49,627 bases of DNA from Rhodospirillales bacterium (lineage in GTDB: Bacteria > Pseudomonadota > Alphaproteobacteria > Rhodospirillales > Magnetospirillaceae): contig JACFNC010000008.1 in the NCBI GenBank assembly GCA_019455065.1, positions 94,277-143,903 on the forward strand. Direction: 5' to 3'. Made by a program: the position numbers and the translations under genes. Every line of letters begins with the position of its first letter. The first letter of the stretch is position 1. Positions 8,418 through 16,345 of this stretch are shown here, one piece after another. Under the pieces are notes generated by a model. The model did no database searches, had not been told where the DNA came from, and was given only the letters and a program-made list of their open reading frames with translations.

Positions 8418-9092
8418 ATGGCCGATCAACGGCAACCAGCTGGCAGCACGCCTGATGGACGCGAGCAGGATGACGAGGGCGAAGAATATGGTGAACTGAT
8501 CAAGTTCACCTTCGCAGGCTTCGTCGGGGGTCTGTTGGTGGCCGGAATTCTTGACTGGTTCGGACTCGAGCGCAGCGGCTGGGGTCAGTGGATTGTGAGG
8601 ACCCTCTCCGGCGAAGGAGAGAGCATCTTCGAAGGTATCTACGCCCTCCGGCAGCGCCTCGCCGGAGCAACGGGGTCAATGGCCGAGGCGTATGGCTGGG
8701 GCAAAGTGGCGGGCATGGTGTTCCCGTGGATCGTCGATGCTGGTGCGCGGCTCGCCGGGCTCGACGTTCAAGGTACCGAAGGCTTCTTCATACCGTGGTT
8801 CTACGCGATGTCCGACCAGATGGGAGCCAATGTTGCGGGATTCCTGTACTTGCGGCGCAACAACGGCCACTTCGCCGGAGCCGCTGCAAGTTATGTGCGG
8901 AATCCCGTGATGCTGACCAGCTTAGCCATCGTGCTGGTGGCGCCGCTCGGCCTGTTCGTTGGACGAGCCGCCGGGTTCAGCCCAAACACGCAGATGTTGA
9001 CCGCGGTCGAAACCATTCTGGCCAACCTGTGCTGGCTGCCGCCGCTGGTCGGCTGGTGGACCTCCGGCCGGAATCGTGTATCCGCGAGGTGA
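8418..9092 (+). CDS. Integral membrane protein of unknown function in the metal island
   Basis: A 224-residue protein with an acidic hydrophilic N-terminus (about 25 residues rich in D/E/Q) and about four hydrophobic segments (near 28-46, 100-118, 170-190, 200-215). Conserved-looking signatures are 'FVGGLLVAGILDWFGLER', 'FFIPWFYAMSDQMGANVAG' and 'ETILANLCWLPPLVGWW'. I recognise it as a family seen near metal-resistance genes but know no function. A GGGGAGAG ribosome site precedes the ATG. It follows the CDF-like gene by 36 bases and is probably co-transcribed from the MerR-type promoter. Confidence 0.7.
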   Translation: MADQRQPAGSTPDGREQDDEGEEYGELIKFTFAGFVGGLLVAGILDWFGLERSGWGQWIVRTLSGEGESIFEGIYALRQRLAGATGSMAEAYGWGKVAGMVFPWIVDAGARLAGLDVQGTEGFFIPWFYAMSDQMGANVAGFLYLRRNNGHFAGAAASYVRNPVMLTSLAIVLVAPLGLFVGRAAGFSPNTQMLTAVETILANLCWLPPLVGWWTSGRNRVSAR

Positions 9093-9176
9093 GCCCATCC
9101 CCGGCATCGAGTAGTCGGCAGCAAGTCCAGGCGTTAGGCCGACGAGATTGGCTTCTCGGTTAATGTAGACCACCAA

Positions 9177-9731
9177 CTAATGCGGTGGGCTCGACGGCAG
9201 GCCTGCTCGCAACCAAGTTATGACACTCCAGATCTCTTCGGGCTGGAGGGCGTCCCGAAAGGCCGGCATGGCGGTATCAAAGGCTACTCCCCCTTCGGCA
9301 ATCGACCAGTACAGGAAGTTGTCGCCCATCGGCATCCGTGCGGTAGCGGCGATGTTGGCGGGTGGCGGCATCAGCGCTTTGCCGGCCTCGCCGGTGCCGC
9401 GCCCATCCAAGCCGTGGCACGAAGCGCAATTGCTCCTGTACAGCTCCGCGCCTCGCGACAACACCTCCTCGGTGGGCCGGAGGGGATTGGCGAGGCCGGC
9501 GTAGGTATTCGGTAGCGCACCTCGCATATAGGCCATATGCCGCTGCATGAGATGCCCGCGGTCGCCTCGCATCATGCCCATTTCGCCGTCTCCCATCATA
9601 CCGCTCCCCATGCGCTCGTCCATCATTCCGGGACCCATCATCCACGGCATTTCCGAACGGGCCGCCTGAGCTTGGGCAGGCCCGCCGTTCGCAATGACCA
9701 AGACCGAACCCACCACCAGCGCTCTGATCAT
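9177..9731 (-). CDS. Methionine-rich periplasmic c-type cytochrome
   Basis: A 184-residue exported protein: a signal peptide (about 1-22, cleavage after AQA), then a Met/Gly-rich stretch (residues about 28-70 with more than a dozen Met) resembling copper-binding linkers, then a monoheme cytochrome c domain with CASCH near residues 102-106 and a candidate axial Met in 'AMPAFRDAL'. It is last in a five-gene minus-strand run (lspA, cytochrome, nirC-like, nirF-like, this gene) reading from the MerR-type promoter at 12319. The Met-rich segment suggests interaction with Cu(I) or another soft metal; that is inference. Confidence 0.85.
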   Translation of the reverse strand: MIRALVVGSVLVIANGGPAQAQAARSEMPWMMGPGMMDERMGSGMMGDGEMGMMRGDRGHLMQRHMAYMRGALPNTYAGLANPLRPTEEVLSRGAELYRSNCASCHGLDGRGTGEAGKALMPPPANIAATARMPMGDNFLYWSIAEGGVAFDTAMPAFRDALQPEEIWSVITWLRAGLPSSPPH

Positions 9732-9779
9732 TTCTGCCTCCTTGGTCTCTCTGTCTGCCGTGGAGAGTTGGTTTTCTGC

Positions 9780-10967
9780 CTAATAGCCGACCCGGTTGGC
9801 GCGCGCGGTGAAGAAGATCCCCGACGGCTTGCGCGCCGGCAGGCTGGCCAGCTTGTCGAAGCTGCGGGTGTCATAGACCTGCACCTCGTCGGAGTCGCGC
9901 ACCGAGACCCAGGCGTGCTCGCCGCGCGGCGAGAACTCGATGTGCAGCACCGCCGGCCCCGGCTTCAGCGTCTGCACCACCGTGCGGGTCGGCACGTCGA
10001 TGACCTGGACGGTATCGTTGTGGGGATGGGCGAAGTTCACCCACACTTGGCGGCCGTCGGGGCGTGCCGTCGTAAACACCGGCTGAGCATAAACCGCCAC
10101 CCTGCCGACCTCTTCCCAGGTCTTCTGGTCGACGACCAGCACCTCATGCCGGCCGACCGCCGGAACGAATGCGAGTCTGCCGGCGGTACTCCAGCCGCCG
10201 AGATGCGGCATCTTGTAGACCGGCAGCGGCTGCTCGCCCTTGCCGTAGCCGTCGAGGATGCGGCGCACGCCCTTGTCGAGGTTCCACAGATCCAAGAGCG
10301 CCACCCCGTCCTCGCCGAACAGCGCCGCCGCGTAGTAGCGGCCGTCGGGGGTGACCATGCCGTCATAGGGCAGCCGGCCGATGCCGGTGAACTTGGTGAG
10401 CTTCGGCGCCGTCGCGTCCTTGCCCATCTCGGCGACCCAGATTTCGCCGGCATCGTAGAGGGCGTAGACGAAGCCCAAGCCCGGCGCGTCGACCAGGCCC
10501 ACCACCTTGCCGCGGCTGCCGTCGGCGGCGATGGCGGGGATGTCGGCCAGCATCTCCAGGGTCGCGGCGTCGAAGACGCGCACGCCGCCCGGCTCGTAGT
10601 TCGATACCGCCACCAGGCGGCCGTCCTGGGAGATGGCGCCGCCGATGGCGTTGCCGGCCTGGGTCACCCGCTTGACCAGGGTACCGGTCAGCACATCGAC
10701 CTTGGACAGGCCGCCGTCGCGGCCGAACACATAGGCGAAGCGGCCGTCGCGCGAGAACACCAGCGATGCGTGCGACAGGTCGCCGAGCCCGGTGACGGTA
10801 CACAGCGCCCGGCGCCGGGTGGTGTCCACCACCTGCACGGCGCCGTCGGCGCGTTCGATCACCAGGCCGAGATCGCCGGTGCCGCGCAGCCCGCCGCACT
10901 CGGCGACGGCGGAGACGGGCAGGGCGGCGATCAGCGCCGCCACGGCGAACGGCAGAAACTTAACCAT
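9780..10967 (-). CDS. nirF: NirF-like cytochrome d1-type beta-propeller protein
   Basis: A 395-residue periplasmic protein with a signal peptide (about 1-22) and an eight-bladed cytochrome d1-type propeller, with repeated 'SxDGRxxxV' and 'VxVxDxxT' blade motifs over the whole length. This is the NirF architecture: the cytochrome cd1 propeller without the N-terminal heme c domain. NirF acts in heme d1 assembly for nitrite reductase. No nirS, nirE, nirD/L/G/H or nirJ gene is in the window, so the d1 role is uncertain and the protein may serve another redox or metal function. Its start overlaps the nirC-like gene by 8 bases, so the two are coupled. Confidence 0.8.
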   Translation of the reverse strand: MVKFLPFAVAALIAALPVSAVAECGGLRGTGDLGLVIERADGAVQVVDTTRRRALCTVTGLGDLSHASLVFSRDGRFAYVFGRDGGLSKVDVLTGTLVKRVTQAGNAIGGAISQDGRLVAVSNYEPGGVRVFDAATLEMLADIPAIAADGSRGKVVGLVDAPGLGFVYALYDAGEIWVAEMGKDATAPKLTKFTGIGRLPYDGMVTPDGRYYAAALFGEDGVALLDLWNLDKGVRRILDGYGKGEQPLPVYKMPHLGGWSTAGRLAFVPAVGRHEVLVVDQKTWEEVGRVAVYAQPVFTTARPDGRQVWVNFAHPHNDTVQVIDVPTRTVVQTLKPGPAVLHIEFSPRGEHAWVSVRDSDEVQVYDTRSFDKLASLPARKPSGIFFTARANRVGY

Positions 10968-11289
10968 CGGTCCTCCAACTGCGCAGGCGGCCGATCAGCC
11001 ACTTCGCCTCGTCGGGCGTGATCTCGAACGCCCAGGGCGGCATCGGCGTGCCCGGCCGTCCGTAAAGAATGGTGTCGACCAGGAAGTCGTCCGGCTTGTC
11101 GTCCAGGGTCTTCGGCAGCAGCGCCGGCCCCAGTCCGCCCGTCATGGTGAGGCCGTGGCAGGAGCCGCAATCCTGTTCGAGCAGCGACAGCAGCTTGATT
11201 TGCCGCTCCGCGGCGGGAAGTTCGGCCGCTGCCGCGGCATGCGTCATTGCCAGAGCCGTAGCGGCCCAAATTGCTTTCCCTATCCCCAC
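10960..11289 (-). CDS. nirC: NirC-like small c-type cytochrome
   Basis: A 109-residue monoheme cytochrome c with a signal peptide (about 1-21, AAAA-E) and the heme motif CGSCH near residues 41-45; a candidate axial Met lies in 'GTPMPPWAF', near 80-84. Size and placement directly before and overlapping nirF match NirC (cytochrome c55x), an electron donor in heme d1 maturation. Here it is separated from any nitrite reductase gene and follows another cytochrome c gene after 25 bases. Confidence 0.8.
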   Translation of the reverse strand: MGIGKAIWAATALAMTHAAAAAELPAAERQIKLLSLLEQDCGSCHGLTMTGGLGPALLPKTLDDKPDDFLVDTILYGRPGTPMPPWAFEITPDEAKWLIGRLRSWRTDG

Positions 11290-11314
11290 TTGGGTCCCCC
11301 TTTTGCTGGTAACG

Positions 11315-11758
11315 TCACCGGGTCTGCTGTGATCTTCGGAACCTCTCCGGCCAGCGGCTCTTTATGAAGGCAAGAACCGCGAAGATTTCCTGGTCGGTCA
11401 GCCGGTCGCCGAAGGCTGGCATATCGCTTTGGTGGCCGGGCGACACCGCGCCCGGCCCCTTTTTGATCACTCGCACCAAGGCATCGTCCGAATGCTCGAA
11501 CGTGTGTCCGGTCGCATCGTGAGGCGGCGCCGGCAGCCGTCCACTGGGAAGCCGACGTTTCCAGTCCGGCTGGCCTTCGAGATTGAGGCCGTGGCACGCG
11601 GCGCAATACTCGGCGTAAAGCGCTTGTCCCAGCGCCACCTGAGCGGCATCGTCGGGATCGATGCCCCGCTGCGTCAGTGCCTTGTAGGCCGTGGCCGCGG
11701 TGCCGATGAGCATCACTGCTCCGATCGAAGCCGCCCACGCCGCGATGCTTCGTTTCAT
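11315..11758 (-). CDS. Membrane-anchored or exported c-type cytochrome
   Basis: A 147-residue cytochrome c. The N-terminal hydrophobic segment (about 7-27) could be a signal peptide or an uncleaved anchor, since no clear cleavage site follows. The heme motif CAACH lies near residues 55-59, and 'SDMPAFGDRLTDQEIFAVLAFIKSRWP' supplies the axial Met and the typical C-terminal helix. The ATG overlaps the end of the lspA frame (ATGA), so it is translationally coupled to lspA. It probably passes electrons to the downstream NirC/NirF-like proteins. Confidence 0.85.
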   Translation of the reverse strand: MKRSIAAWAASIGAVMLIGTAATAYKALTQRGIDPDDAAQVALGQALYAEYCAACHGLNLEGQPDWKRRLPSGRLPAPPHDATGHTFEHSDDALVRVIKKGPGAVSPGHQSDMPAFGDRLTDQEIFAVLAFIKSRWPERFRRSQQTR

Positions 11759-12252
11759 CCTTCAGCCTCGCGGCTGCCCTGCCGACCCGAAAAGGTGCCA
11801 GCGGAGATGAGCAGGATGGCGCCTCCCGTAATCGCCACGTCGGCAAAATTGAAGGTGGGCCAGTATCAGCCGCCATAATGGAGCTGCAGAAAATCGGTCA
11901 CAGCCCCATTCCGGACGCGGTCGGCGATGTTGCCGAAGGCGCCGCCAATGATCAACGCCAGGGCGGCCTTCATCGCGGTTGCCCCTGCCTGAGGAAGCCG
12001 CGACAGCCACACCACCAGGCCGCCGGCGATTGTTGCGGTCAGGATCACTAGCGGCCACCGCTGCCAACCTCCGACACCGCTGAAAAGGCCGAACGACATA
12101 CCAGTGTTATGCCCGAGCGTGAGGTTGAAGACGGGCAAGACCTCGACGAATCCGCCAACCGTCAACGCGGATTCGGCGAGGCCTTTGGAGGCGATGTCGA
12201 TCACCGCGGCAGCGAATGACACCGTCAGCCACTTCAGGTTCCCCAGCGTCAT
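11755..12252 (-). pseudogene. lspA: Signal peptidase II (LspA) copy with an in-frame TGA
   Basis: The full frame would give a 165-residue lipoprotein signal peptidase, the normal family length. Conserved features are 'NLTLGHNTGMSFG', 'GGAFGNIADRV' and 'GAVTDF' with the first catalytic Asp. The frame is interrupted by TGA at 11866-11868 (codon 129), then continues as YWPTFNFADVAI, containing the second catalytic Asp. LspA has Trp at this position, so TGG to TGA is the likely change. The truncated product lacks one catalytic Asp and the last membrane helix. The start is ATG 12252 with AGAGG upstream. Accessory lspA genes are common in Pb/Cd resistance clusters, and the MerR-type promoter at 12319 drives this one. 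Sequencing error is possible. Confidence 0.85.
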
Positions 12253-12288
12253 CCGCACCTCTTGGCCTTGACAACCGCGATAGCGCTC

Positions 12289-12319
12289 AACATAGAGTCT
12301 GAAGCAGCTACAGGGTCAA
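12289..12319 (-). promoter_or_regulatory. MerR/CadR-type promoter-operator for lspA and downstream genes
   Basis: Read on the minus strand: TTGACC (12319-12314), 19-bp spacer, TATGTT (12294-12289). The spacer holds an imperfect dyad centred on 12306 (CTGAAGC / GCTACAG). It lies 36 bases upstream of the lspA ATG and 22 bases upstream of the divergent merR ATG. It is the partner of the site at 7681-7711. Confidence 0.85.
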
Positions 12320-12341
12320 GAGGTCCGCTGTGGGAAAAGCC

Positions 12342-12752
12342 ATGACGATCGGAGTTCTCAGCCGGGCGACAGCCACCAAGGTGGAGACAATCCGCTTCTA
12401 CGAGCGAATCGGTTTGCTTCCGGCGCCGGCCCGCACGGGCGGAAACTATCGTAGCTATGATGAAAACCACCTGCGGCAACTGGGATTCATCCGTCGGGCA
12501 CGGGAGCTCGGCTTCAAGATCGAGACGGTGCGGGCCCTCCTCAGCCTAGCCGACCAGCCGCAGCGATGCTGTGATGACGTGGATCAACTCGTGATCGATC
12601 AGATCACCGAGATCGATCGCAAAATCGAGGCGTTGCAGCGGCTGCGGACGGAACTCGACCAACTCGCCATCGGCTGTCGCGGCGGGCCGATCGCGGACTG
12701 CCGGATCCTCGATGCGCTGCAGCCGCACCGGTCGGATAGGAACACGATCTGA
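12342..12752 (+). CDS. MerR-family metal-responsive regulator (CadR/PbrR/ZntR-like)
   Basis: A 136-residue activator. The N-terminal winged HTH ('MTIGVLSRAT..VETIRFYERIGLLP') is followed by 'GNYRSYDENHLRQLGFIRRARELGF' and a long dimerisation helix (about 80-110). Candidate metal ligands are Cys76/Cys77 and the C-terminal loop Cys112-x7-Cys120, the arrangement used by CadR/PbrR-type sensors of Cd, Pb and Zn. The ATG at 12342 is preferred over GTG 12330 because it gives the family N-terminus. Divergent from lspA with the operator between them; it probably controls both 12289-12319 and 7681-7711. Which metal is sensed cannot be read from sequence. Confidence 0.9.
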   Translation: MTIGVLSRATATKVETIRFYERIGLLPAPARTGGNYRSYDENHLRQLGFIRRARELGFKIETVRALLSLADQPQRCCDDVDQLVIDQITEIDRKIEALQRLRTELDQLAIGCRGGPIADCRILDALQPHRSDRNTI

Positions 12753-12946
12753 TGACGAGGCAGCTGGACGCCCGGGCCGCGCGCCGCGAGTTGGCCCGCG
12801 ACCATGGCTGTGTAAAATGCCGGTCAGAACGTGATTGTCCTGCATTCGCGGCGACTCTGCCTGGCCTGGACCAGGAGCTCAGCTCTGCAGGGCATTGCGC
12901 GCACCAGGCATCGGTGATATCTAAGCGCCATCTCTGGGAGAAAAGC

Positions 12947-13342
12947 GTGTCGCCTCCGCCGATGACCTGCTGGCGCCGAGTTGCTGGATGGCTGACCATC
13001 ATGGCTTGGCTGCTGGCCTCCCCGGTGACGGCAGGAGCTTTTGAGCTCTGCTTCGGCGGAGCCGACCACATCGGCATCGAGGCGCTTCACGAGCCGCATG
13101 CCGCTGCTGTCCCGGAGGCGGCCTCTGTTTCCAATCCCGAGCTCTGTTCGGATGTCGATCTGATCCAACAGAGCGGGCCTCAATCTCACCCCGTCTACCT
13201 GCCGTCCAGGGCGGCGACCGCGGTGCTGATCGAGTGGCCAGAGACCATCGAGTCTGCCGGCGTTCCCTCGGCTCGGACCCATAGCGGCAGGTCCCCGCCC
13301 ACAGCCCTGCTCGTCCGAGCGTCGACAATTCTCCTGATTTGA
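12947..13342 (+). CDS. CzcI-like small exported protein heading the czc operon
   Basis: A 131-residue protein with a twin-arginine-free signal peptide (residues about 8-30, ending PVTAGA) and a mature part with scattered His and Cys (CFGG, HIGIEALHEPHA, ELC). It ends in a short hydrophobic 'LLVRASTILLI' preceded by 'SPPTA', the ending seen in small proteins preceding czcCBA in alphaproteobacteria. The GTG at 12947 is chosen because GGGAG lies six bases upstream; the frame is open to 12752 but that portion has no recognisable content. CzcI-type proteins are thought to modulate Czc induction; function here is inferred from position. Confidence 0.6.
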   Translation: MSPPPMTCWRRVAGWLTIMAWLLASPVTAGAFELCFGGADHIGIEALHEPHAAAVPEAASVSNPELCSDVDLIQQSGPQSHPVYLPSRAATAVLIEWPETIESAGVPSARTHSGRSPPTALLVRASTILLI

Positions 13343-13346
13343 GAGC

Positions 13347-13367
13347 TCAGCGGCCCCGTGCCGCTGA
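13347..13367 (+). other. Perfect 8-bp stem-loop between czcI-like and the next gene
   Basis: TCAGCGGC (13347-13354) pairs exactly with GCCGCTGA (13360-13367) around a 5-base loop. It begins four bases after the upstream stop codon and has no T-tract, so it is not a standard terminator. It may be an attenuator or an RNA-processing/stability element adjusting expression within the operon. Confidence 0.5.
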
Positions 13368-13443
13368 ACCAGGTTTGTGCAACTGGCAGCCAGCGAGCTG
13401 ACCAGGACAAACCCCTGCTCATTTCATCCCAGGAGAATGATTC

Positions 13444-13833
13444 ATGTCTGCACTTAAGACCCTGATGGTCGCTGCCGCGATCGCCCTTTCGCCTGCCGTT
13501 GCCGTCGCACAGCCGCACGGTCACGCCCACAGGGAAGGCGCGGTCGAGAAGATTGGCCAGTATGAGGCCGAACTCGATGTCAAGGGAACCGATCTGACCC
13601 TGCAGTTGCGCGACGCTGCCGACAAGGATGTCCCCTCGCAGGACTTCAGGGCGACCGCGGTGGTGCTGGCGAAGGACGGCCAGAAGACGGTCGCGATGCA
13701 ACCCGCAGGCGGCAACAAGCTGTCCGGCAAAATCGACTTCCCCTATTCGGGCAAGTTCCGCGCAACCGTGACCCTGTCGGGCCCGTCGGGCGAGATCGGC
13801 AAGGGGCGCTTCAACTTCGACCCGGCGAAATAA
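13444..13833 (+). CDS. Small periplasmic protein of the czc operon
   Basis: A 129-residue protein with a signal peptide (about 1-22, AVAQ) and 'HGHAHREG' directly after it, a candidate metal-binding cluster. The rest is a predicted beta-sandwich ('GQYEAELDVKGTDLTLQLRDAADKDV', 'GKFRATVTLSGPSGEIGKGRFNFDP'). Position between CzcI-like and CzcC suggests a periplasmic metal chaperone or sensor accessory. AGGAGA precedes the ATG. It ends three bases before czcC. The family is familiar from czc loci but I know no assigned biochemical role. Confidence 0.65.
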   Translation: MSALKTLMVAAAIALSPAVAVAQPHGHAHREGAVEKIGQYEAELDVKGTDLTLQLRDAADKDVPSQDFRATAVVLAKDGQKTVAMQPAGGNKLSGKIDFPYSGKFRATVTLSGPSGEIGKGRFNFDPAK

Positions 13834-13836
13834 GCA

Positions 13837-15084
13837 ATGCGTCGCTCTGTTGTGATGCTTGCCGCGGCGGGGGCCCTCTTCGTCGCACTCCCGGGCGCGG
13901 CCATCGCTCAAGGCAACCCGACGATCCGGTCGTTGGCCGAGGCTCTGGCCATGGCCGAGCAAGGCTCGCCGCAGAAGAATGCGTGGGCGGCGACGGTGTT
14001 CGCCGCTCAGGCGGATGTAGAACAGGCGCGCCTGCTGCCCAACCCCGAGCTTTCGATCGCGGCGGAGAACTTCGCGGGCAGCGGTGATTATGCCGCGGGC
14101 CGGTCGGTCGAGCTGTCCGTCGGCGTCTCCCAACCGATAGAACTGGGCGGCAAGCGTGCCGCGCGGGTCGAGGTCGCCGAACGCGGGGTCGCCGTGGCGC
14201 AAGCTGAGACCGAGTTGCGCCGTCTCGATCTGCGGCAGCAGGTTGCCGAGGCATTTGTCGACGCCACCGCCGCCGGGAGGGCCGTCGAACTCGAGCGCGA
14301 CCGTGTGGCGCTAGCGGCGGACATCGCCGGCGCGGCCCAGGAGCGCTATTCGGCTGGCAAGGAGCCGCAGATCCAGGCCGACAAGGCCGGATTGGCTAAG
14401 GCTGCGGCGGCCGCCGCCTTGCAACGCGCACAGCGGGATTTCGCAGCGGCCCGAAAGCGCCTCGCCGCTCTGCTCGGCCAGGAGGAGATCGATTTCGTCG
14501 TCGACCAGTCCTGGTTCGAGGACATCGGAACTGCACCGGCACCCGGCGCCGAAGCCGGTCAGGGACGAGGCGAGTTGGCATTGTTGCAAGCGGAATTGGC
14601 GCAGAAGCAGGCCGAGATCGAGTCCCTTCGCGCCGACGCCGTTCCAAACATGGTCCTCGGTGCGGGCGTGACCCGGTTCGCCGACACGGACGACACCGCG
14701 TTCCTGGCCTCGGTCAGCATCCCGCTTCCGGTCTTCAACCGGAACCAGGGTGCTGTCCTTCGGGCCCGGCACGAGGTCGAGCAGATCCAGGCCCGTACTG
14801 CCGCGGCCCGGCTGACACTCGCCGCCGATCTGGTTGGTGCGCGCGAGGGTTTCGCGGCCGCCTGGACCGAGGCCGACACGCTGAAGCGCCAGATTCTCCC
14901 GGGCGCCGAGCGCGCCTTCGCCACGGCGCGCGAGGGCTACCGCGCTGGGAAGTTCACCTACTTGGACGTCCTTGATGCTCAGCGGACCCTTACGGACGCC
15001 CGCGAGCAGTTCAATCAGGCGCTGCGGGCCATTCATGTCCGCCGCGCGCAGCTCGATCGGCTCACCGCCGCGAGTGGGAGATAA
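13837..15084 (+). CDS. czcC: CzcC-like outer membrane efflux protein (TolC family)
   Basis: A 415-residue outer-membrane factor. A signal peptide (about 1-24, AIAQ) is followed by two OEP repeats of long alpha-helices rich in Ala, Glu and Arg; 'LLPNPELSIAAENF' and 'VSQPIELGGKRAARVEVAERG' are typical of the CzcC/CusC branch. It would form the trimeric exit duct of the tripartite CzcCBA pump. Three bases after the preceding gene and three before czcB, so clearly in one operon. Confidence 0.9.
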   Translation: MRRSVVMLAAAGALFVALPGAAIAQGNPTIRSLAEALAMAEQGSPQKNAWAATVFAAQADVEQARLLPNPELSIAAENFAGSGDYAAGRSVELSVGVSQPIELGGKRAARVEVAERGVAVAQAETELRRLDLRQQVAEAFVDATAAGRAVELERDRVALAADIAGAAQERYSAGKEPQIQADKAGLAKAAAAAALQRAQRDFAAARKRLAALLGQEEIDFVVDQSWFEDIGTAPAPGAEAGQGRGELALLQAELAQKQAEIESLRADAVPNMVLGAGVTRFADTDDTAFLASVSIPLPVFNRNQGAVLRARHEVEQIQARTAAARLTLAADLVGAREGFAAAWTEADTLKRQILPGAERAFATAREGYRAGKFTYLDVLDAQRTLTDAREQFNQALRAIHVRRAQLDRLTAASGR

Positions 15085-15087
15085 GCG

Positions 15088-16335
15088 ATGTTGCGTTACC
15101 TGGTAGTGCCCCTCTCTATCATTGGCGGCTTCGCCTTGGCGGCCGCCAACCCCGGGCTGGTCGCTCAGGTTGGGACGTTGGTCCCGGCCTTCGGAAACGC
15201 TGCCGCCGGTCAGGCGGATGAGCATGGCCCTTCCGACAGCCATGGCCACGGAAATGGCGGGCGCGAGGACGAGCACGCTGAGGAGGGCGTCGTCCACCTC
15301 ACTGAGCAGCAGATCGCCAGTGCTGGCATCACCGTTGCGGCCGCTTCCGGCGGCGAGCTCGTCAAAGCGCTGTCGGTACCAGGAACAGTCGCCGCCGACG
15401 CCGACCGTCTCGCCCACGTGGCTTCCAAGGTGCCCGGAACGCTGAAGGAAATCCGCAAGAAGCTGGGCGACTCCCTCAATGCCGGAGAGGTGGTGGCCTT
15501 GGTCGAGAGCCGCGAGATCGCCGACGCCAAGAGCGAGTTCCTGGCGGCGATCCGTTCCGAACAGCTGGCCCGCACGGTGTTCGTCCGCGAGAAGGGCCTA
15601 TGGGAGAAGCGTATTTCGGCCCAGCAGGACTTCCTCGAGGCGCAGAACGCCGCCGAGGAAGCTAAGATCCGCCTGGACCTTGCCCGCCAGAAGCTGGTCG
15701 CCCTCGGATTGCAGGACGGCGAGATCACGAGCCTGCCGAAGCAGTCCCCGGCCGATCTGCGCATCCAGGAAGTCCGAGCTCAGATCGGGGGCAAGGTCAT
15801 CGACCGCTCCGTCGCGCTGGGCGAGTTCATCGAGGCCAATGCCGACATCCTGGTGGTGGCCGACCTGGACAATCTTTGGATCGAAATGACTGTGTCCCCC
15901 GCCGACGTGCCGTTCATTCGGCAGGGCCAGACGGTCACGGTGACCAGCGGCGCCGGACAGACGGGCGAGGCCAACATCATCTTCATCAGCCCGGTCGTGA
16001 ACGCAGACACGCGCTCGGTCCGGGTGGTCGCCGCCATGGCCAACGGCGAGCAGCGCTGGCGGCCGGGGGATTTCGTAACCGCGCGCATCCAGACCGAGTC
16101 CCAGCCGGTCGATCTGATCATCCCGCGCAAAGCGGTCCAGACCGTCGAAGGCGAGGCCATCGTCTTCGTCCGCACCGACGAGGGCTTCGAGAAACGCGAG
16201 ATCGTCCTCGGCCGCGGCGACGACGAAACGGTGGAGATCGTGTTCGGCCTGGATCCCGGCGAGGTGATCGCGGTCGAGAACACCTTCGTCCTCAAGGCCG
16301 AGCTGGGGAAGTCCGAAGCCGGGCACGCGCACTGA
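15088..16335 (+). CDS. czcB: CzcB-like RND periplasmic adaptor
   Basis: A 415-residue membrane-fusion protein. The N-terminal hydrophobic anchor is followed by a His-rich stretch (about residues 45-64: EHGPSDSHGHG...DEHAEE), a typical CzcB metal-capturing segment. Barrel-sandwich/lipoyl halves ('VASKVPGTLKEIRKKLGDSLNAGEVVALVES'), a helical hairpin (about 145-210) and a beta-barrel follow. It links CzcA to CzcC in the periplasm and may deliver metal. A GGGAG ribosome site precedes the ATG. Confidence 0.9.
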   Translation: MLRYLVVPLSIIGGFALAAANPGLVAQVGTLVPAFGNAAAGQADEHGPSDSHGHGNGGREDEHAEEGVVHLTEQQIASAGITVAAASGGELVKALSVPGTVAADADRLAHVASKVPGTLKEIRKKLGDSLNAGEVVALVESREIADAKSEFLAAIRSEQLARTVFVREKGLWEKRISAQQDFLEAQNAAEEAKIRLDLARQKLVALGLQDGEITSLPKQSPADLRIQEVRAQIGGKVIDRSVALGEFIEANADILVVADLDNLWIEMTVSPADVPFIRQGQTVTVTSGAGQTGEANIIFISPVVNADTRSVRVVAAMANGEQRWRPGDFVTARIQTESQPVDLIIPRKAVQTVEGEAIVFVRTDEGFEKREIVLGRGDDETVEIVFGLDPGEVIAVENTFVLKAELGKSEAGHAH

Positions 16336-16345
16336 GGAGAGGGAC

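Noticed and set aside
12867-12897. A possible third MerR-type promoter before the czc operon (TGGACC, 19-bp spacer, GCATTG, AGCT repeats)
   Set aside because: The dyad matches at only 5 of 7 pairs, the -35 and -10 are poor and the sequence does not align with the two clear sites.
12752-12946. Open frame upstream of the CzcI-like start, overlapping the merR stop
   Set aside because: No domain, no ribosome site, and the GTG at 12947 with GGGAG gives a proper signal peptide start.
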